The notes: generated from the letters alone by a model not told the origin. Shown: positions 1 to 8,618, counted from the stretch's first letter. The stretch is 64,000 bases of DNA from Solibaculum_A intestinale (GCF_040096205.1 NZ_JBBMFD010000003.1:62001-126000); one strand, 5' to 3'. Made by a program: numbers and translations.

Positions 1-422
1 TGGGATTTTCCCAGACGGGCGGCGGCGGCCTCCTGGGAGATTTCCCATTCTTCAATGAGTGCGGCAATGGCTTCCGCCTCTTCAAAAAAATTCAGGTCCT
101 GGCGCTGCAAATTTTCCAAAAGCGACAGCACGGCTGCCCGCTCGTCGTCCGCATGTACCTCGATGCAGGGAACCTTGGAGAGACCCGCCAGCTTAGCAGC
201 CCGCAGTCTTCGTTCCCCGGCGATCAGCTGATAGCCGCCGCTGCGGGAACGCCGTACGGTCAACGGCTGGATGATTCCGTTTGTACGAATGGATTCCGCC
301 AAGCCCCGCAGTTCTTCTTCGTCAAAGCTGCGGCGGGGCTGCCAGGGGCATGGCTGGATTTTCGAAACCTCCAGCTGCCACACCTTTCCCTGTGCGCCCA
401 ATGGTTTGGTCGCGGTAAACAT
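1..422 (-). CDS. ParB/Spo0J/Noc-family protein, 3' end outside window
   Basis: The first 140 codons of a chromosome partition or nucleoid-occlusion protein; the C-terminal part lies beyond the window. The ParB N-terminal domain is clear: GERRLRA at residues 69-75 is the CTP-binding box, ENLQRQDLN at 103-111 is the next conserved box, and the start of the helix-turn-helix is visible at the edge. The ATG at 422 follows GGAGG with normal spacing. The place downstream of rsmG is where Bacillus carries noc, and the family also includes Spo0J, so the two cannot be separated from this fragment. Its likely targets, parS-like sites, are present at 1907 and 35776. Confidence 0.93.
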   Translation of the reverse strand, partial: MFTATKPLGAQGKVWQLEVSKIQPCPWQPRRSFDEEELRGLAESIRTNGIIQPLTVRRSRSGGYQLIAGERRLRAAKLAGLSKVPCIEVHADDERAAVLSLLENLQRQDLNFFEEAEAIAALIEEWEISQEAAAARLGKS

Positions 423-816
423 GTTTTTTCACCTCCGGCACAAAGGGTTTTGCTCTTCCTGCCGGAATGAAACAGGTCTGAAAATACGTCCCTCTCAACC
501 GGCAGATTTATTCTACCACAGTTTGGGATTAATTTCCAGACCTTTTTGTAATATATTTTCCAAATTTTTGATTTTTGTTCGACGGGATTCTCTTTTCTTT
601 GCGGTTTTTTCTTTTGCCTCTTTTCAAGCAATAATTTCGATTCTTATGCATATATCGAATTTCTCGGCAGGCAGTCGCGTCGTTTGTGCTATCTGAACCT
701 TCTCACGTCTTGCCTCATAAGGGTGTGGACACCCGGCCATCGGCCACCAGTCAAAGCGATTTGTAAAAGGTGCATTTGCAGAGAGGCGCCAGGCAAACCG
801 CATCCGTCTGTTCCTT
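423..816. other. Non-coding gap between rsmG and parB
   Basis: No credible gene is seen. On the minus strand TGGAAA (533-538) and TAGAAT (510-515) are 17 bp apart and could drive parB, but the -35 is poor. The middle is AT-rich (540-660) and there is a short inverted repeat around 634-660. No U-tract terminator follows rsmG, so read-through from rsmG into parB is possible. Confidence 0.5.
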
Positions 817-1530
817 TTATAAGGGGGCCTTTTGGATTTTCGCCGCCGTTCTGGGATATTTCTGCGGCGTTTCCCCCTTCTTTCCAATCAAAAGGATGGT
901 CCGCTTGCTGCCGTCAGACAAGGTAAAGTCCCTCTTTCCTTCCAGCACGCCGTTGAGCTCGTGGATGGCCTTGGCTGCACCCACCGCCTCTTCCCCGGCT
1001 TCCGGCCCTTTCATTGCGGCAAACCTGCCTCCTGGCTTGCCATAAGGAAGGCACCACTCACACAGCACGTTCAGCGGCGCCACCGCCCGCGCGGTAACTA
1101 GATCGAATTGGTCCCGCAGCTGTGGCCTGCGGCCCCCGTCCTCAGCCCGCAGGTGAACCAAATCGGCGTCCAGCCCCAGCCCGGTTTTCAACGCATCCAG
1201 GAAAATAAGACGCTTGTTGAGACTGTCCAGCAAGGTCAGTTTCAAGTCCGGGCGGACAATTTTCAGCACCATTCCGGGAAATCCCGCTCCGGTGCCCACG
1301 TCGATCACAGAGGCGCTCCTAGGGAGATCCACTGCCGCCAGCAGGGTCAGGCTGTCTGCAAAGTGCCGCACCGCCACGCCTTCCGGCTCCTTTATGGCGG
1401 TCAGGTTCATACGGGTGTTCCAGTCCAGCAATATCGACGCGTATTCCTCCAGCTGATCGAGCATGGGAGCGGTCAATGTCAGCTTCCAGGCTGCCGCATC
1501 CCGTTCTACTATTTCACGAATGATTCCCAT
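817..1530 (-). CDS. rsmG: 16S rRNA (guanine-527-N7)-methyltransferase RsmG
   Basis: SAM-dependent enzyme that methylates G527 of 16S rRNA. It has 237 residues, the normal family length. The SAM-binding loop VIDVGTGAGFPG spans residues 75-86, and the family signature RHFADS is at 55-60. Its start overlaps the end of mnmG by 17 nt, the usual translationally coupled mnmG-rsmG arrangement near bacterial origins. The C-terminal tail beyond the fold is short and basic. Confidence 0.97.
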   Translation of the reverse strand: MGIIREIVERDAAAWKLTLTAPMLDQLEEYASILLDWNTRMNLTAIKEPEGVAVRHFADSLTLLAAVDLPRSASVIDVGTGAGFPGMVLKIVRPDLKLTLLDSLNKRLIFLDALKTGLGLDADLVHLRAEDGGRRPQLRDQFDLVTARAVAPLNVLCEWCLPYGKPGGRFAAMKGPEAGEEAVGAAKAIHELNGVLEGKRDFTLSDGSKRTILLIGKKGETPQKYPRTAAKIQKAPL

Positions 1531-3406
1531 GATTCTCTCCTCCCTTCCCGGCCAGCCAAATCAGCAGCACCGACACATCCGCCGGGCTGACTCCCGAAAT
1601 CCGGGAGGCCTGTCCCACCGAACGGGGCCTGATCTTGTTGAGTTTCTCCTGAGCCTCCAACCGCAAGCCGGTAATGGTGCGGTAATCCAAATCCGGCGGC
1701 AGTTTTTTTCCTTCCAGCCGGCGCATCTCTTCGATCTGCGCTTTTTGTCGTTTGATATACCCCTCGTATTTCACCTCGACCTCACAAATTTCAAAAATTT
1801 CGCCGGGCAGGTTCGGCCGCTCTCGATCCACCGGCTCCAACACCGTATAGTTCAACTGAGGGCGGCGAAGCAGATCGGACAGACGGGTGCCGGTAACCAC
1901 CGGCGATGTTTCATGTGAAACAAGCAGGGCGTTGAGCTCTTCGCTGGGCGGAAGAATGGTGTTCGTTATTCGTTTGAGCTCCTGCGCCTTTTTCTCCTGT
2001 TTATCCAAGAATTTGGCCCATCGCCGGTCGGAAATCAGTCCGATTTCTCGCCCTAGCGGCGTTAATCGCTCATCCGCATTGTCCTGCCGCAGCACCAGAC
2101 GGTATTCCGACCGGGAGGTCATCATCCGGTAGGGATCGGAGCAGCCCTTGGTGACCAAATCGTCAATGAGGGTGCCGATATAAGAGGAGGCCCGGTCCAG
2201 CAGAAACGGCGGTTTTCCCTGCACCCGCCGGGCGGCGTTGACGCCGGCGATCAGCCCTTGGGCCGCCGCTTCCTCATAGCCGGAAGATCCGTTGAACTGC
2301 CCGGCTCCAAAGAGGCCCGGCCATTTCTTGCATTCCAGGGTGGCGTCCAGCTGCTGGGGATCGCAGCAATCGTATTCAATGGCATAGGCGGTGCGCATGA
2401 TCTGCACCTGTTCCAGCCCCGGAATGGTACGCAAAAATTGCAGCTGTACCTCCTCCGGCAGGGACGAGGACATCCCCTGCAAATAAAGCTCCTCTGTTTC
2501 CAGCCCGCAGGGCTCAATAAACAGCTGATGCCGCTCCTTGTCCGCAAACCGGACGATTTTATCCTCGATGGAGGGACAGTAGCGAGGCCCCACCCCCTCA
2601 ATTTTCCCGGAATAGAGGGGAGAACGGTGCAGATTTTCCAGGATCACCTGCTTGGTCCTCTCATTGGTCCAGCTGATGTGGCAAACTGCCCGGTTGGGTC
2701 CCGGCCGTTGGGTCTCAAACGAGAAGGGGGTTACCGGGTCATCCCCTTCCTGAACTTCCAATTTATTCAAGTCCACACTGCCCCGGTGAACCCGGGCAGG
2801 CGTCCCGGTCTTGAACCGGCGCATGGAAAGGCCCAACCGGCGCATGGCGTCGCTCAGCCTGGTGGCGGCAAACATGCCGTCCGGTCCGCCCTCGTAGCTG
2901 ACCTCGCCCACATAGATCCGGCCGCCCAGAAACGTGCCGGTGGCCAGAATCACCGTCTTGGCGGAATAGACCGCGCCTAAGCGGGTGACTACTTCCCAGC
3001 CTCCTTCTTTAGGGCGCAGGTCCACCAGCTCTGCCTGGCGCAAATCCAAATTTTCCTGCTGTTCCAGGGTCTTCTTCATCCGGCCCGCGTAAGCGCGCCG
3101 GTCAATCTGGGCACGCAGGCTGTGAACCGCCGGACCCTTTCCCCGGTTGAGCATCCGGCTTTGAATGAAGCACTCGTCCGCCGCCTTCCCCATCTCGCCG
3201 CCCAGCGCGTCGATTTCCCTTACCAGATGGCCCTTTGCCGTTCCCCCGATGGAGGGATTGCAGGGAAGGTTCCCCACCCAGTCCAGATTGATGGTGAAAA
3301 CAGCAGTCTTCACGCCCAAGCGCGCAGCCGCCAGCCCCGCTTCAATTCCCGCATGGCCAGCGCCCACCACCACTACATCATAGCTCTCTGCACGATATTC
3401 CTGCAT
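1514..3406 (-). CDS. mnmG: tRNA uridine-5-carboxymethylaminomethyl modification enzyme MnmG (GidA)
   Basis: FAD-dependent partner of MnmE that makes the cmnm5/nm5 modification at U34 of some tRNAs. An upstream in-frame extension to 3481 is open, but the ATG at 3406 is preceded by GGAGAAG and gives 630 residues, the usual length, so that start is chosen. The dinucleotide-binding loop GAGHAG is at residues 15-20. A 16-bp parS-like sequence lies inside the reading frame at 1907-1922. A candidate promoter (TTGCGG, 18 bp, TAAAAT on the minus strand at 3500-3529) lies just upstream, so mnmG need not depend on mnmE transcription. Confidence 0.97.
   Translation of the reverse strand: MQEYRAESYDVVVVGAGHAGIEAGLAAARLGVKTAVFTINLDWVGNLPCNPSIGGTAKGHLVREIDALGGEMGKAADECFIQSRMLNRGKGPAVHSLRAQIDRRAYAGRMKKTLEQQENLDLRQAELVDLRPKEGGWEVVTRLGAVYSAKTVILATGTFLGGRIYVGEVSYEGGPDGMFAATRLSDAMRRLGLSMRRFKTGTPARVHRGSVDLNKLEVQEGDDPVTPFSFETQRPGPNRAVCHISWTNERTKQVILENLHRSPLYSGKIEGVGPRYCPSIEDKIVRFADKERHQLFIEPCGLETEELYLQGMSSSLPEEVQLQFLRTIPGLEQVQIMRTAYAIEYDCCDPQQLDATLECKKWPGLFGAGQFNGSSGYEEAAAQGLIAGVNAARRVQGKPPFLLDRASSYIGTLIDDLVTKGCSDPYRMMTSRSEYRLVLRQDNADERLTPLGREIGLISDRRWAKFLDKQEKKAQELKRITNTILPPSEELNALLVSHETSPVVTGTRLSDLLRRPQLNYTVLEPVDRERPNLPGEIFEICEVEVKYEGYIKRQKAQIEEMRRLEGKKLPPDLDYRTITGLRLEAQEKLNKIRPRSVGQASRISGVSPADVSVLLIWLAGKGGENHGNHS
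1907..1922. promoter_or_regulatory. parS-like partition site inside mnmG
   Basis: The sequence TGTTTCATGTGAAACA differs at one central position from the ideal parS palindrome TGTTTCACGTGAAACA bound by Spo0J/ParB. It lies within mnmG, about 7 kb from dnaA. A parB-family gene lies 1.5 kb away. ParB loading here is an inference from sequence match. Confidence 0.8.
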
Positions 3407-3499
3407 GGATTTTCTTCTCCGTTCCGCCGCAGGGCCCCCCGCGGCCGTCGTCCTGATCAAAAAGGAGGGAATTTGTCCCATCCCATTTCCTAACGTTAT

Positions 3500-3529
3500 A
3501 TTTTAGCACATCTGCCTGCCCGCCCGCAA
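3500..3529 (-). promoter_or_regulatory. Candidate mnmG promoter
   Basis: On the minus strand TTGCGG is followed after 18 bp by TAAAAT, about 95 nt ahead of the chosen mnmG start. The -35 is only a partial match. Confidence 0.4.
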
Positions 3530-3714
3530 CTATGCCAAACGGTCTTCCTGCGTCCCTTTCTTTTCCCTAGGCAAAGAGTTCCTCCTGAAGGCAATAACGC
3601 GGCGATTCCCAGGCGGGGCCGTTGCCGGATCCTCGTATTTCCTTCCGACCGAAATGGCCCGGTTTCCCTTATAAGCGCAGAGACAGAGATGCTGCTCAAT
3701 TATCGGCGGCGCCT

Positions 3715-3748
3715 GTTTTCCACCGTTTCGGTCGTTGCGGTGGAAAAC
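3715..3748. repeat. 11-bp inverted repeat between GNAT gene and mnmG
   Basis: GTTTTCCACCG and its exact reverse complement are separated by 12 nt. The arms contain TTTTCCAC, close to a DnaA box half. It could be a protein site or an RNA hairpin; no U-tract follows. Confidence 0.5.
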
Positions 3749-3760
3749 TCTTCCGAAAAC

Positions 3761-3797
3761 AAAACAGGAGCAGGGCTCACTGTCCCGCTCCTGTTTT
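3761..3797. terminator. Bidirectional intrinsic terminator after the GNAT gene
   Basis: AAAACAGGAGC pairs with GCTCCTGTTTT; the flanking A and T runs give a U-tract in both directions. It lies 10 nt past the stop of the acetyltransferase gene. Confidence 0.75.
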
Positions 3798-3806
3798 GCT
3801 CCTGAA

Positions 3807-4364
3807 TCATTCCTTCACGCAGAAAAACCGCCGGCGCAGCGGGGCCTTCTCGGGAACGCTGTAGGCCTCCCATACAACCTTTTGTATATTCTCAGGCGGT
3901 TGCTCCCCGCAGTACATCAAGTGCATCGGCTGGCCCACCAGCCAATACTTTACCGGCAGGCGTTGATATCCCGCCCGTTCATAAAAGCGGATACGCCGCT
4001 CCCGGATTTCCCGGTCCTCCTCGGTTTTGGCCGCCGCCGGATCCTCTACCTCTATAATCAGGCCCTTGGTATCCCCGTAGCGTTCCTTGAGCTGTTGCAG
4101 CATCTGCGTCCCGGTCCCTTTTCCTCGGCCGGCGGCGTCCACCGCTAAATACAACAGAAAGGAATATGCACTTGGCAGGTTTACCGAAAGGACCGCGTAT
4201 GCCATCAGCGTTTTCTCTTCAAAGAGGCCCACACATTCCCATTTTCCCGCGTAAAGCCGCCTGCGGAAGGTCCCCCGGCCGGGGCGCTCGTTACGGGGAA
4301 AGTCCTTGGTGATCCGCTCAAAAATGGGGTTAAAGTCCGCTGTGTCAATGATCCGTAATTCCAT
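3807..4364 (-). CDS. GNAT-family N-acetyltransferase
   Basis: A 185-residue protein with the GNAT fold: the segment LYLAVDAAGRGKGTGTQML carries the acetyl-CoA-binding R/Q-x-x-G-x-G/A pattern, followed by RIRFYERAGYQRL, typical of the last strands. The ATG at 4364 has GGAG upstream; the open frame continues further but only as overlap with mnmE. The substrate cannot be told. It sits between mnmE and mnmG, two genes that usually adjoin, and it ends at a strong terminator, so it looks like an insertion into the conserved operon. Confidence 0.85.
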   Translation of the reverse strand: MELRIIDTADFNPIFERITKDFPRNERPGRGTFRRRLYAGKWECVGLFEEKTLMAYAVLSVNLPSAYSFLLYLAVDAAGRGKGTGTQMLQQLKERYGDTKGLIIEVEDPAAAKTEEDREIRERRIRFYERAGYQRLPVKYWLVGQPMHLMYCGEQPPENIQKVVWEAYSVPEKAPLRRRFFCVKE

Positions 4365-4408
4365 ATAATCGCTCCTTTTCCACGAAGATCGTTCTTGTTG
4401 TGGAAAAC

Positions 4409-5782
4409 TTATTTTCCCACGCAAAACCGGGCGAATACCTGATCGAGAACCGCGTCGGTCACCCGTTCGCCCGTCAGCTCCAGCAAAGCGGCGGCCGCGT
4501 CGTCTAAGGCAACCGACACCGCGTCCAGCGTCATGCCCATCTCCAAGGCTTCCCGCGCTTCCAAAACCGCGTCTTTCGCCCGCAGGGCGCACTGCTTTTG
4601 CCGTTCGGTGGCGAGCATTCCCGCCGCTGGGTCGATTTGGGCGGTGCCAAGCGCCGCTTCCACCGCCTCTGCAAGAGCCTCATACCCTTGCCCCGAAGCA
4701 GCGGAGAGTTCCACCACCTGGGGGATGGCCGCCTGGATTTCGTTTCTTTCAACGCGGACGGGCAGGTCGGTTTTGTTGATAACCGCCACTGCCCGGCTTT
4801 TCTTTAATTCCTTGAGAAGGCTGCGGTCCTCCTCGTTAAGAGACTCGGACGCGTCGAATACCGCCAGCACCAGCCCGGCTGTTTTCAGCCGCTCCCGGGT
4901 GCGGGCCACGCCTGCTGCCTCCACCGGGTTCTCCGTATCCCGCAGCCCGGCCGTATCCGCCAGCCGGAGCACTACGTCTCTCAGCCGCACGGTTTCCTCC
5001 ACCACGTCCCGGGTGGTTCCCGGAATGTCGGTGACGATGGAGCGTTCACAGCCGGAAAGCAGGTTCATCAGGGTGGACTTGCCCACATTGGGCCTCCCTG
5101 CCAGCACCGTTTCCACCCCTTCCCGGATGACCTTTCCCCGGTCGAACCCGGAAAGAAGCCCTTCCAGTTCCTGCTGGGCGTCCGCCAAGTCCTGCTGGAA
5201 TGCTTTTGGCTCCAGAGCGGGAATGTCATCCTCCGGGTAATCCACCCAGGCGGCCAAGTGCGCCGAAAGGGCCAGGATGGTTTCCTTCACGCCGTTGATC
5301 CGCTTTCCCAGCGCCCCGTCCTTGGCGGCCAGCGCCGCAGCGGCCGCCTGCTTTCCCTGGGCGCCGATCAAGTCCATCACCGCTTCTGCCCCTGTCAGCG
5401 ACAGCTTTCCATTGAGAAACGCCCGCCGGGTAAATTCTCCAGGCCCGGCCGGACGGGCCCCGGCCGCAAGCACGGCGGCCAGCAGACGCCTTACAAGAAA
5501 CAGCCCCCCATGACAGGAAAGTTCCACCACATCCTCGCCGGTATAGCTTTTTGGCGCGGCGAATACCAGCGCCACCGCTTCGTCGAATTCCCCGTCCTGG
5601 TCCGCCACCCGGCCGAACAGGGCAGTATATCCTTTTGCCGCCAGTACCGACTTCCCGGACGACGCATGAAAGACCCGCTGCGCCACCTGACGCGCGTTCT
5701 CCCCGGAAATGCGCACGATGCCGATGCCCCCCGCCGCCTGGGGGGTGGAAATCGCCGCAATGGTTTTTTCGCTGCCCGCCAT
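4409..5782 (-). CDS. mnmE: tRNA modification GTPase MnmE
   Basis: GTPase that acts with MnmG at the wobble uridine. The ATG at 5782 follows AGGAG and gives 457 residues; ten upstream in-frame codons lack a ribosome site. The N-terminal formyl-tetrahydrofolate-binding domain (about 1-120) is followed by a helical domain with the inserted G domain, whose P-loop GRPNVGKST is at 229-237, then DIPGTTRD and DTAG motifs. The protein ends in FCVGK, the family's C-terminal Cys-x-Gly-Lys motif. It is followed by a GNAT gene rather than directly by mnmG. Confidence 0.97.
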   Translation of the reverse strand: MAGSEKTIAAISTPQAAGGIGIVRISGENARQVAQRVFHASSGKSVLAAKGYTALFGRVADQDGEFDEAVALVFAAPKSYTGEDVVELSCHGGLFLVRRLLAAVLAAGARPAGPGEFTRRAFLNGKLSLTGAEAVMDLIGAQGKQAAAAALAAKDGALGKRINGVKETILALSAHLAAWVDYPEDDIPALEPKAFQQDLADAQQELEGLLSGFDRGKVIREGVETVLAGRPNVGKSTLMNLLSGCERSIVTDIPGTTRDVVEETVRLRDVVLRLADTAGLRDTENPVEAAGVARTRERLKTAGLVLAVFDASESLNEEDRSLLKELKKSRAVAVINKTDLPVRVERNEIQAAIPQVVELSAASGQGYEALAEAVEAALGTAQIDPAAGMLATERQKQCALRAKDAVLEAREALEMGMTLDAVSVALDDAAAALLELTGERVTDAVLDQVFARFCVGK

Positions 5783-5841
5783 GTCCTGCACTCCTTTTGA
5801 AAAAGGCGGCAAAGGATCGCTCCTCTGCCGCCTCGTATTCC

Positions 5842-6687
5842 TTATTTTTTCGGCTCGATCTTCCCGTAGAGAGGAACCTCCGGCTTTTCGTTCTGAGGCG
5901 CCACAATCTCCTTGTCTATCGGCGCACCGGTAGGCTTTTGAGTTCCTTCCGTCTTCGCGGGAGGACGTTTTCCCCGGGGCTTGCCGCCGCCCCGGTATCC
6001 ATCCCGGCGGGGAGGCCGCCCCTGACCGGTCCCTTCCCGCTTGGGAGCGGGCGATCCGCCCTTTTCCGGGCCAATGATCACATGCCGGGCCGCCTCGTCT
6101 CCCTCGCTCCAGGAGGTTGCGCCCCGGATTCCCTGCACCGCCGTGTGGATAATCCGGCGCTCATAGGGATTCATAGGCTCCAAAGAAACATTACGGCCGG
6201 TCTTCACCGCCTGAATCGCCATACGCCTGGCCAGCGCCGTCAGCGTCTGTTCCCGCTTTTCCCGGTAATTGCCGGAATTGATGGTGATGCGATAGTAGCT
6301 GTCGGTGTTGCGGTTGGCCACCAGACCCGCCAGATACTGCAGCGCGTCCAGCGTTTCCCCCCGGCGGCCGATTAAAAAGCCGATGTCGTCCCCGGAAATG
6401 GTGAACACCGCGCCGTTTTCGTTTTCCTCTACCTTCAGGTCCGGCTCGAGAACGCCCATCTGCTCAAAGATGCTGGTCAAATAGTTCTGCGCGATGGTCA
6501 GCGGCGTTTCTTCCACATAAATGCGCACCCGCGCCGGCGCGCCGCCAAAGAGACCCAAAGTCTTTTTCACCGGTAGATTGAGAATTTCCGTTTTCACATC
6601 GTCCCGGCTCATACCGAGCTGCCGGCACCCGTCCTCAATTGCCGCATCGACGGAAGGGCCCGAACCAATTGCTTCCTTAATCAACAT
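5842..6687 (-). CDS. jag: Jag/KhpB RNA-binding protein
   Basis: RNA-binding protein of 281 residues with the three Jag modules in order: Jag-N (about 1-55), a KH domain with the IGRRGE loop, and an R3H domain (about 140-205). A low-complexity basic tail rich in Lys, Arg, Pro and Gly makes up the last 75 residues, longer than in Bacillus. The ATG at 6687 has GGGAGG five nt ahead. In Firmicutes Jag/KhpB affects cell elongation and sporulation; the mreBCD cluster is elsewhere in this window. Confidence 0.93.
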   Translation of the reverse strand: MLIKEAIGSGPSVDAAIEDGCRQLGMSRDDVKTEILNLPVKKTLGLFGGAPARVRIYVEETPLTIAQNYLTSIFEQMGVLEPDLKVEENENGAVFTISGDDIGFLIGRRGETLDALQYLAGLVANRNTDSYYRITINSGNYREKREQTLTALARRMAIQAVKTGRNVSLEPMNPYERRIIHTAVQGIRGATSWSEGDEAARHVIIGPEKGGSPAPKREGTGQGRPPRRDGYRGGGKPRGKRPPAKTEGTQKPTGAPIDKEIVAPQNEKPEVPLYGKIEPKK

Positions 6688-6705
6688 ATACACCTCCCGG
6701 GCGCG

Positions 6706-7605
6706 TTATTCGTGAACTCGCCCGTCTTTGATTTGCTTTTCTTTGTTGAGCCGCCCCTTCGCCAGCCGGAATTCATTTCGCGCGTTGATCCGGCCGGGGC
6801 TGTAGATGGTGGAGGTCACACAGGTCTGCAAAATCGCCACCAAGCTGCCGCATGCCCAGTAGAAGCCGACGCCGCCGGGCACCGAGAAGGCAAAGAAGAA
6901 GAAGATTAACGGCATCACAATAATCATTAAAAAGCTCTTCGTCACCGGCATACCGTTGCGCTTGTTAAAGAAGTTCATGACGAAAACCTGAAGAATCTGG
7001 AAGACCACCGACGCAATCGGGATCAGCCACAGCCAGCTGGGATTATTAAAGCTGGGAGTCTCGCCCAGATTGATGATGCCGAACAAATTCATGTCCATGT
7101 TCTGCACGCCGTAATTTGCAAGTTCCGGAACCTGTTTGACGATGGCATCGTACTGGCCGACCACGTCGATCTGGGCGTACATGCTGTTGGCCGGAACGTT
7201 GCTCAAGGCGGCAACCGCCCGGTCGATGATTTCCTGCGGGACATGCAGAATGTAGGTCAGCGGCTTATAGATGACAAAGAACAGACCGTACATAATAGGA
7301 AGCTGGATGAGAAGAGGGAGACATCCGCTCAGCGGATTCATCTTTTCCTCTGCATAAAGCTTTTGCAGCTCTTCCGTCTGCCTCTGCTTGTCCGACGCGT
7401 ATTTCTGCTGGATTTCTTTTACCTTGCCCTGCATGGCCGAGGATTTGACCATAGACCGCTGCTGCTTGATGTTGAGAGGAAAGAGAAGCAGGCGGGTAAG
7501 AATCGTAAAAATAAACAGGGCAAGGGGGAAGCTCCGCACAATCATGTAGCAGAACTCCATCACGTAGCCGAGCGGCGTGGAGATAATTGTTTCCAAGAAA
7601 TTCAA
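6706..7605 (-). CDS. yidC: Membrane protein insertase YidC/Oxa1
   Basis: Membrane insertase of about 299 residues. TTG at 7605 is chosen because GGAGG precedes it by 8 nt and no ATG fits. There are five predicted membrane segments; the first has the conserved Arg in FTILTRLLLFPLN, and a long cytoplasmic Lys/Gln-rich loop follows. No lipoprotein signal peptide is seen, unlike Bacillus SpoIIIJ. The gene lies between yidD and jag, as usual for this locus. Confidence 0.94.
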   Translation of the reverse strand: MNFLETIISTPLGYVMEFCYMIVRSFPLALFIFTILTRLLLFPLNIKQQRSMVKSSAMQGKVKEIQQKYASDKQRQTEELQKLYAEEKMNPLSGCLPLLIQLPIMYGLFFVIYKPLTYILHVPQEIIDRAVAALSNVPANSMYAQIDVVGQYDAIVKQVPELANYGVQNMDMNLFGIINLGETPSFNNPSWLWLIPIASVVFQILQVFVMNFFNKRNGMPVTKSFLMIIVMPLIFFFFAFSVPGGVGFYWACGSLVAILQTCVTSTIYSPGRINARNEFRLAKGRLNKEKQIKDGRVHE

Positions 7606-7631
7606 TGGCGTTTCCTCCAAAATCTAAGGCG

Positions 7632-7850
7632 TCATTTTCGCGGCGGAACCGGATCGTATCCGCCCTCATGGAACGGGTGGCATTTACAAATGCGTTTGAC
7701 GGCAAGCCATCCGCCCTTGAAGAATCCAAACCGCTCGATTGCCGTCAGCGCGTATTGCGAACAGGTGGGGTAAAACCGGCATGCCGGCGGCAAATGGGGA
7801 GAAATAAATTTTCGGTAAAATTTGATCGGATAAATCAGCAAATACTTCAT
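7632..7850 (-). CDS. yidD: Membrane protein insertion efficiency factor YidD
   Basis: A 72-residue protein with the diagnostic sequences CRFYPTCSQYA and CHPFHEGGYDPVP. YidD assists membrane insertion with YidC. The start ATG overlaps the rnpA stop as ATGA, so the two are translationally coupled. The frame is open far upstream, but that stretch is the shadow of rnpA. Confidence 0.95.
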   Translation of the reverse strand: MKYLLIYPIKFYRKFISPHLPPACRFYPTCSQYALTAIERFGFFKGGWLAVKRICKCHPFHEGGYDPVPPRK

Positions 7851-8179
7851 TGGATCACACCCAAGGCTTTGAGCTGTCTTTTCATTACCGGCAGAATATC
7901 CGTCGTTTTCACATAAGGGGTCTTTCCCCGGGCGACAAAAATCACGTCCACGTTCTTTTCCACCGGCGCGCCCAGCAGCCGATAAGCTTCCCTTATGACG
8001 CGGCGCGCCCGGTTTCGCCGGACCGCCTTGCCCACCTTCTTGCTTACCGTGATGCCGACGCGGGGCCTGCCCGCCCGGTTTTTGCACACATAGGTCACCA
8101 AGATCGGCCCTGCCTGGACCTTCCCTCTGGCATAGATGCGCCGAAAATCGTTGTTTCGGTTGAGGACTTCGTACTGCAC
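7847..8179 (-). CDS. rnpA: Ribonuclease P protein component
   Basis: Protein subunit of RNase P, 110 residues. The family signature is visible in KKVGKAVRRNRARRVIREAYR. Start is GTG at 8179, giving MQYEVLNRNNDFRRIYARGK, in line with clostridial homologues; the ribosome site is weak (GAAAGG). It is separated from rpmH by 265 nt containing a terminator, which is unlike the usual tight rpmH-rnpA pair. Confidence 0.95.
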   Translation of the reverse strand: MQYEVLNRNNDFRRIYARGKVQAGPILVTYVCKNRAGRPRVGITVSKKVGKAVRRNRARRVIREAYRLLGAPVEKNVDVIFVARGKTPYVKTTDILPVMKRQLKALGVIQ

Positions 8180-8213
8180 TGGTATTCATGCCTTTCCGAC
8201 GGGGAAACCGGTA

Positions 8214-8246
8214 TGAAAAAGAAAGGCCACTCGCCGTGGCCTTTTC
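8214..8246 (-). terminator. Intrinsic terminator between rpmH and rnpA
   Basis: AAAGGCCAC (8222-8230) and GTGGCCTTT (8236-8244) form a 9-bp stem with a 5-nt loop. Read on the minus strand it is followed by TTTCTTTTT. It should end most rpmH transcripts before rnpA. Confidence 0.75.
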
Positions 8247-8330
8247 CGCTTCTTTCGCGAGCTGCCAAAAGCGAACTCCCCGTTGTCTTTTGTTTTTCAC
8301 TCCGGTGTTCCCAAGTGCCAGCCGGCAGCT

Positions 8331-8376
8331 GCGCGCCGGTTTCTTTCCTTTTGAAAGAAACCCCTTCGGCCCGCGC
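8331..8376 (-). other. Long imperfect stem-loop in the rpmH-rnpA spacer
   Basis: GGTTTCTTT pairs with AAAGAAACC around a 7-nt loop, and outer GCGCG/CGCGC-type pairing extends the stem with a bulge. It lies upstream of the terminator at 8214 on the rpmH transcript. It could be a processing hairpin or part of a small RNA. No coding sequence is convincing here. Confidence 0.4.
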
Positions 8377-8444
8377 CGCAGTCGGCGCTTCCGGCCCCGT
8401 GCTTTTTTGAAAAACACGCACCGCACAAAAGCGATTCGCCCCGT

Positions 8445-8579
8445 TTAGTGGGTCAAACGCTTTCTTCCCTTTGCTCTGCGGCGGGCCAGGACTTTACGGC
8501 CATTGCGGTCGGCCATTCTCTTACGGAAACCATGCTCTTTTTTGCGATGGAGTTTCTTCGGCTGATAGGTTCGAAGCAT
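8445..8579 (-). CDS. rpmH: 50S ribosomal protein L34
   Basis: A 44-residue ribosomal protein beginning MLRTYQPKKLHRKKEHGF and ending in an Arg/Lys-rich tail, the complete L34 pattern. GAAAGGAGG precedes the ATG by 8 nt. A near-consensus promoter lies at 8619-8648. It is divergent from dnaA, the usual origin-proximal arrangement. Confidence 0.98.
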   Translation of the reverse strand: MLRTYQPKKLHRKKEHGFRKRMADRNGRKVLARRRAKGRKRLTH

Positions 8580-8618
8580 ATGAAAAACCTCCTTTCAAGG
8601 TATAACTTGCAGTTTCTC

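Noticed and set aside
3407..3481. Longer MnmG N-terminus
   Set aside because: The 25 extra codons have no ribosome site, while the internal ATG has GGAGAAG and gives the standard length.
3496..3699. 67-codon minus-strand frame ahead of mnmG
   Set aside because: No ribosome site at its start and no recognisable protein pattern; the stretch is better read as mnmG upstream region.
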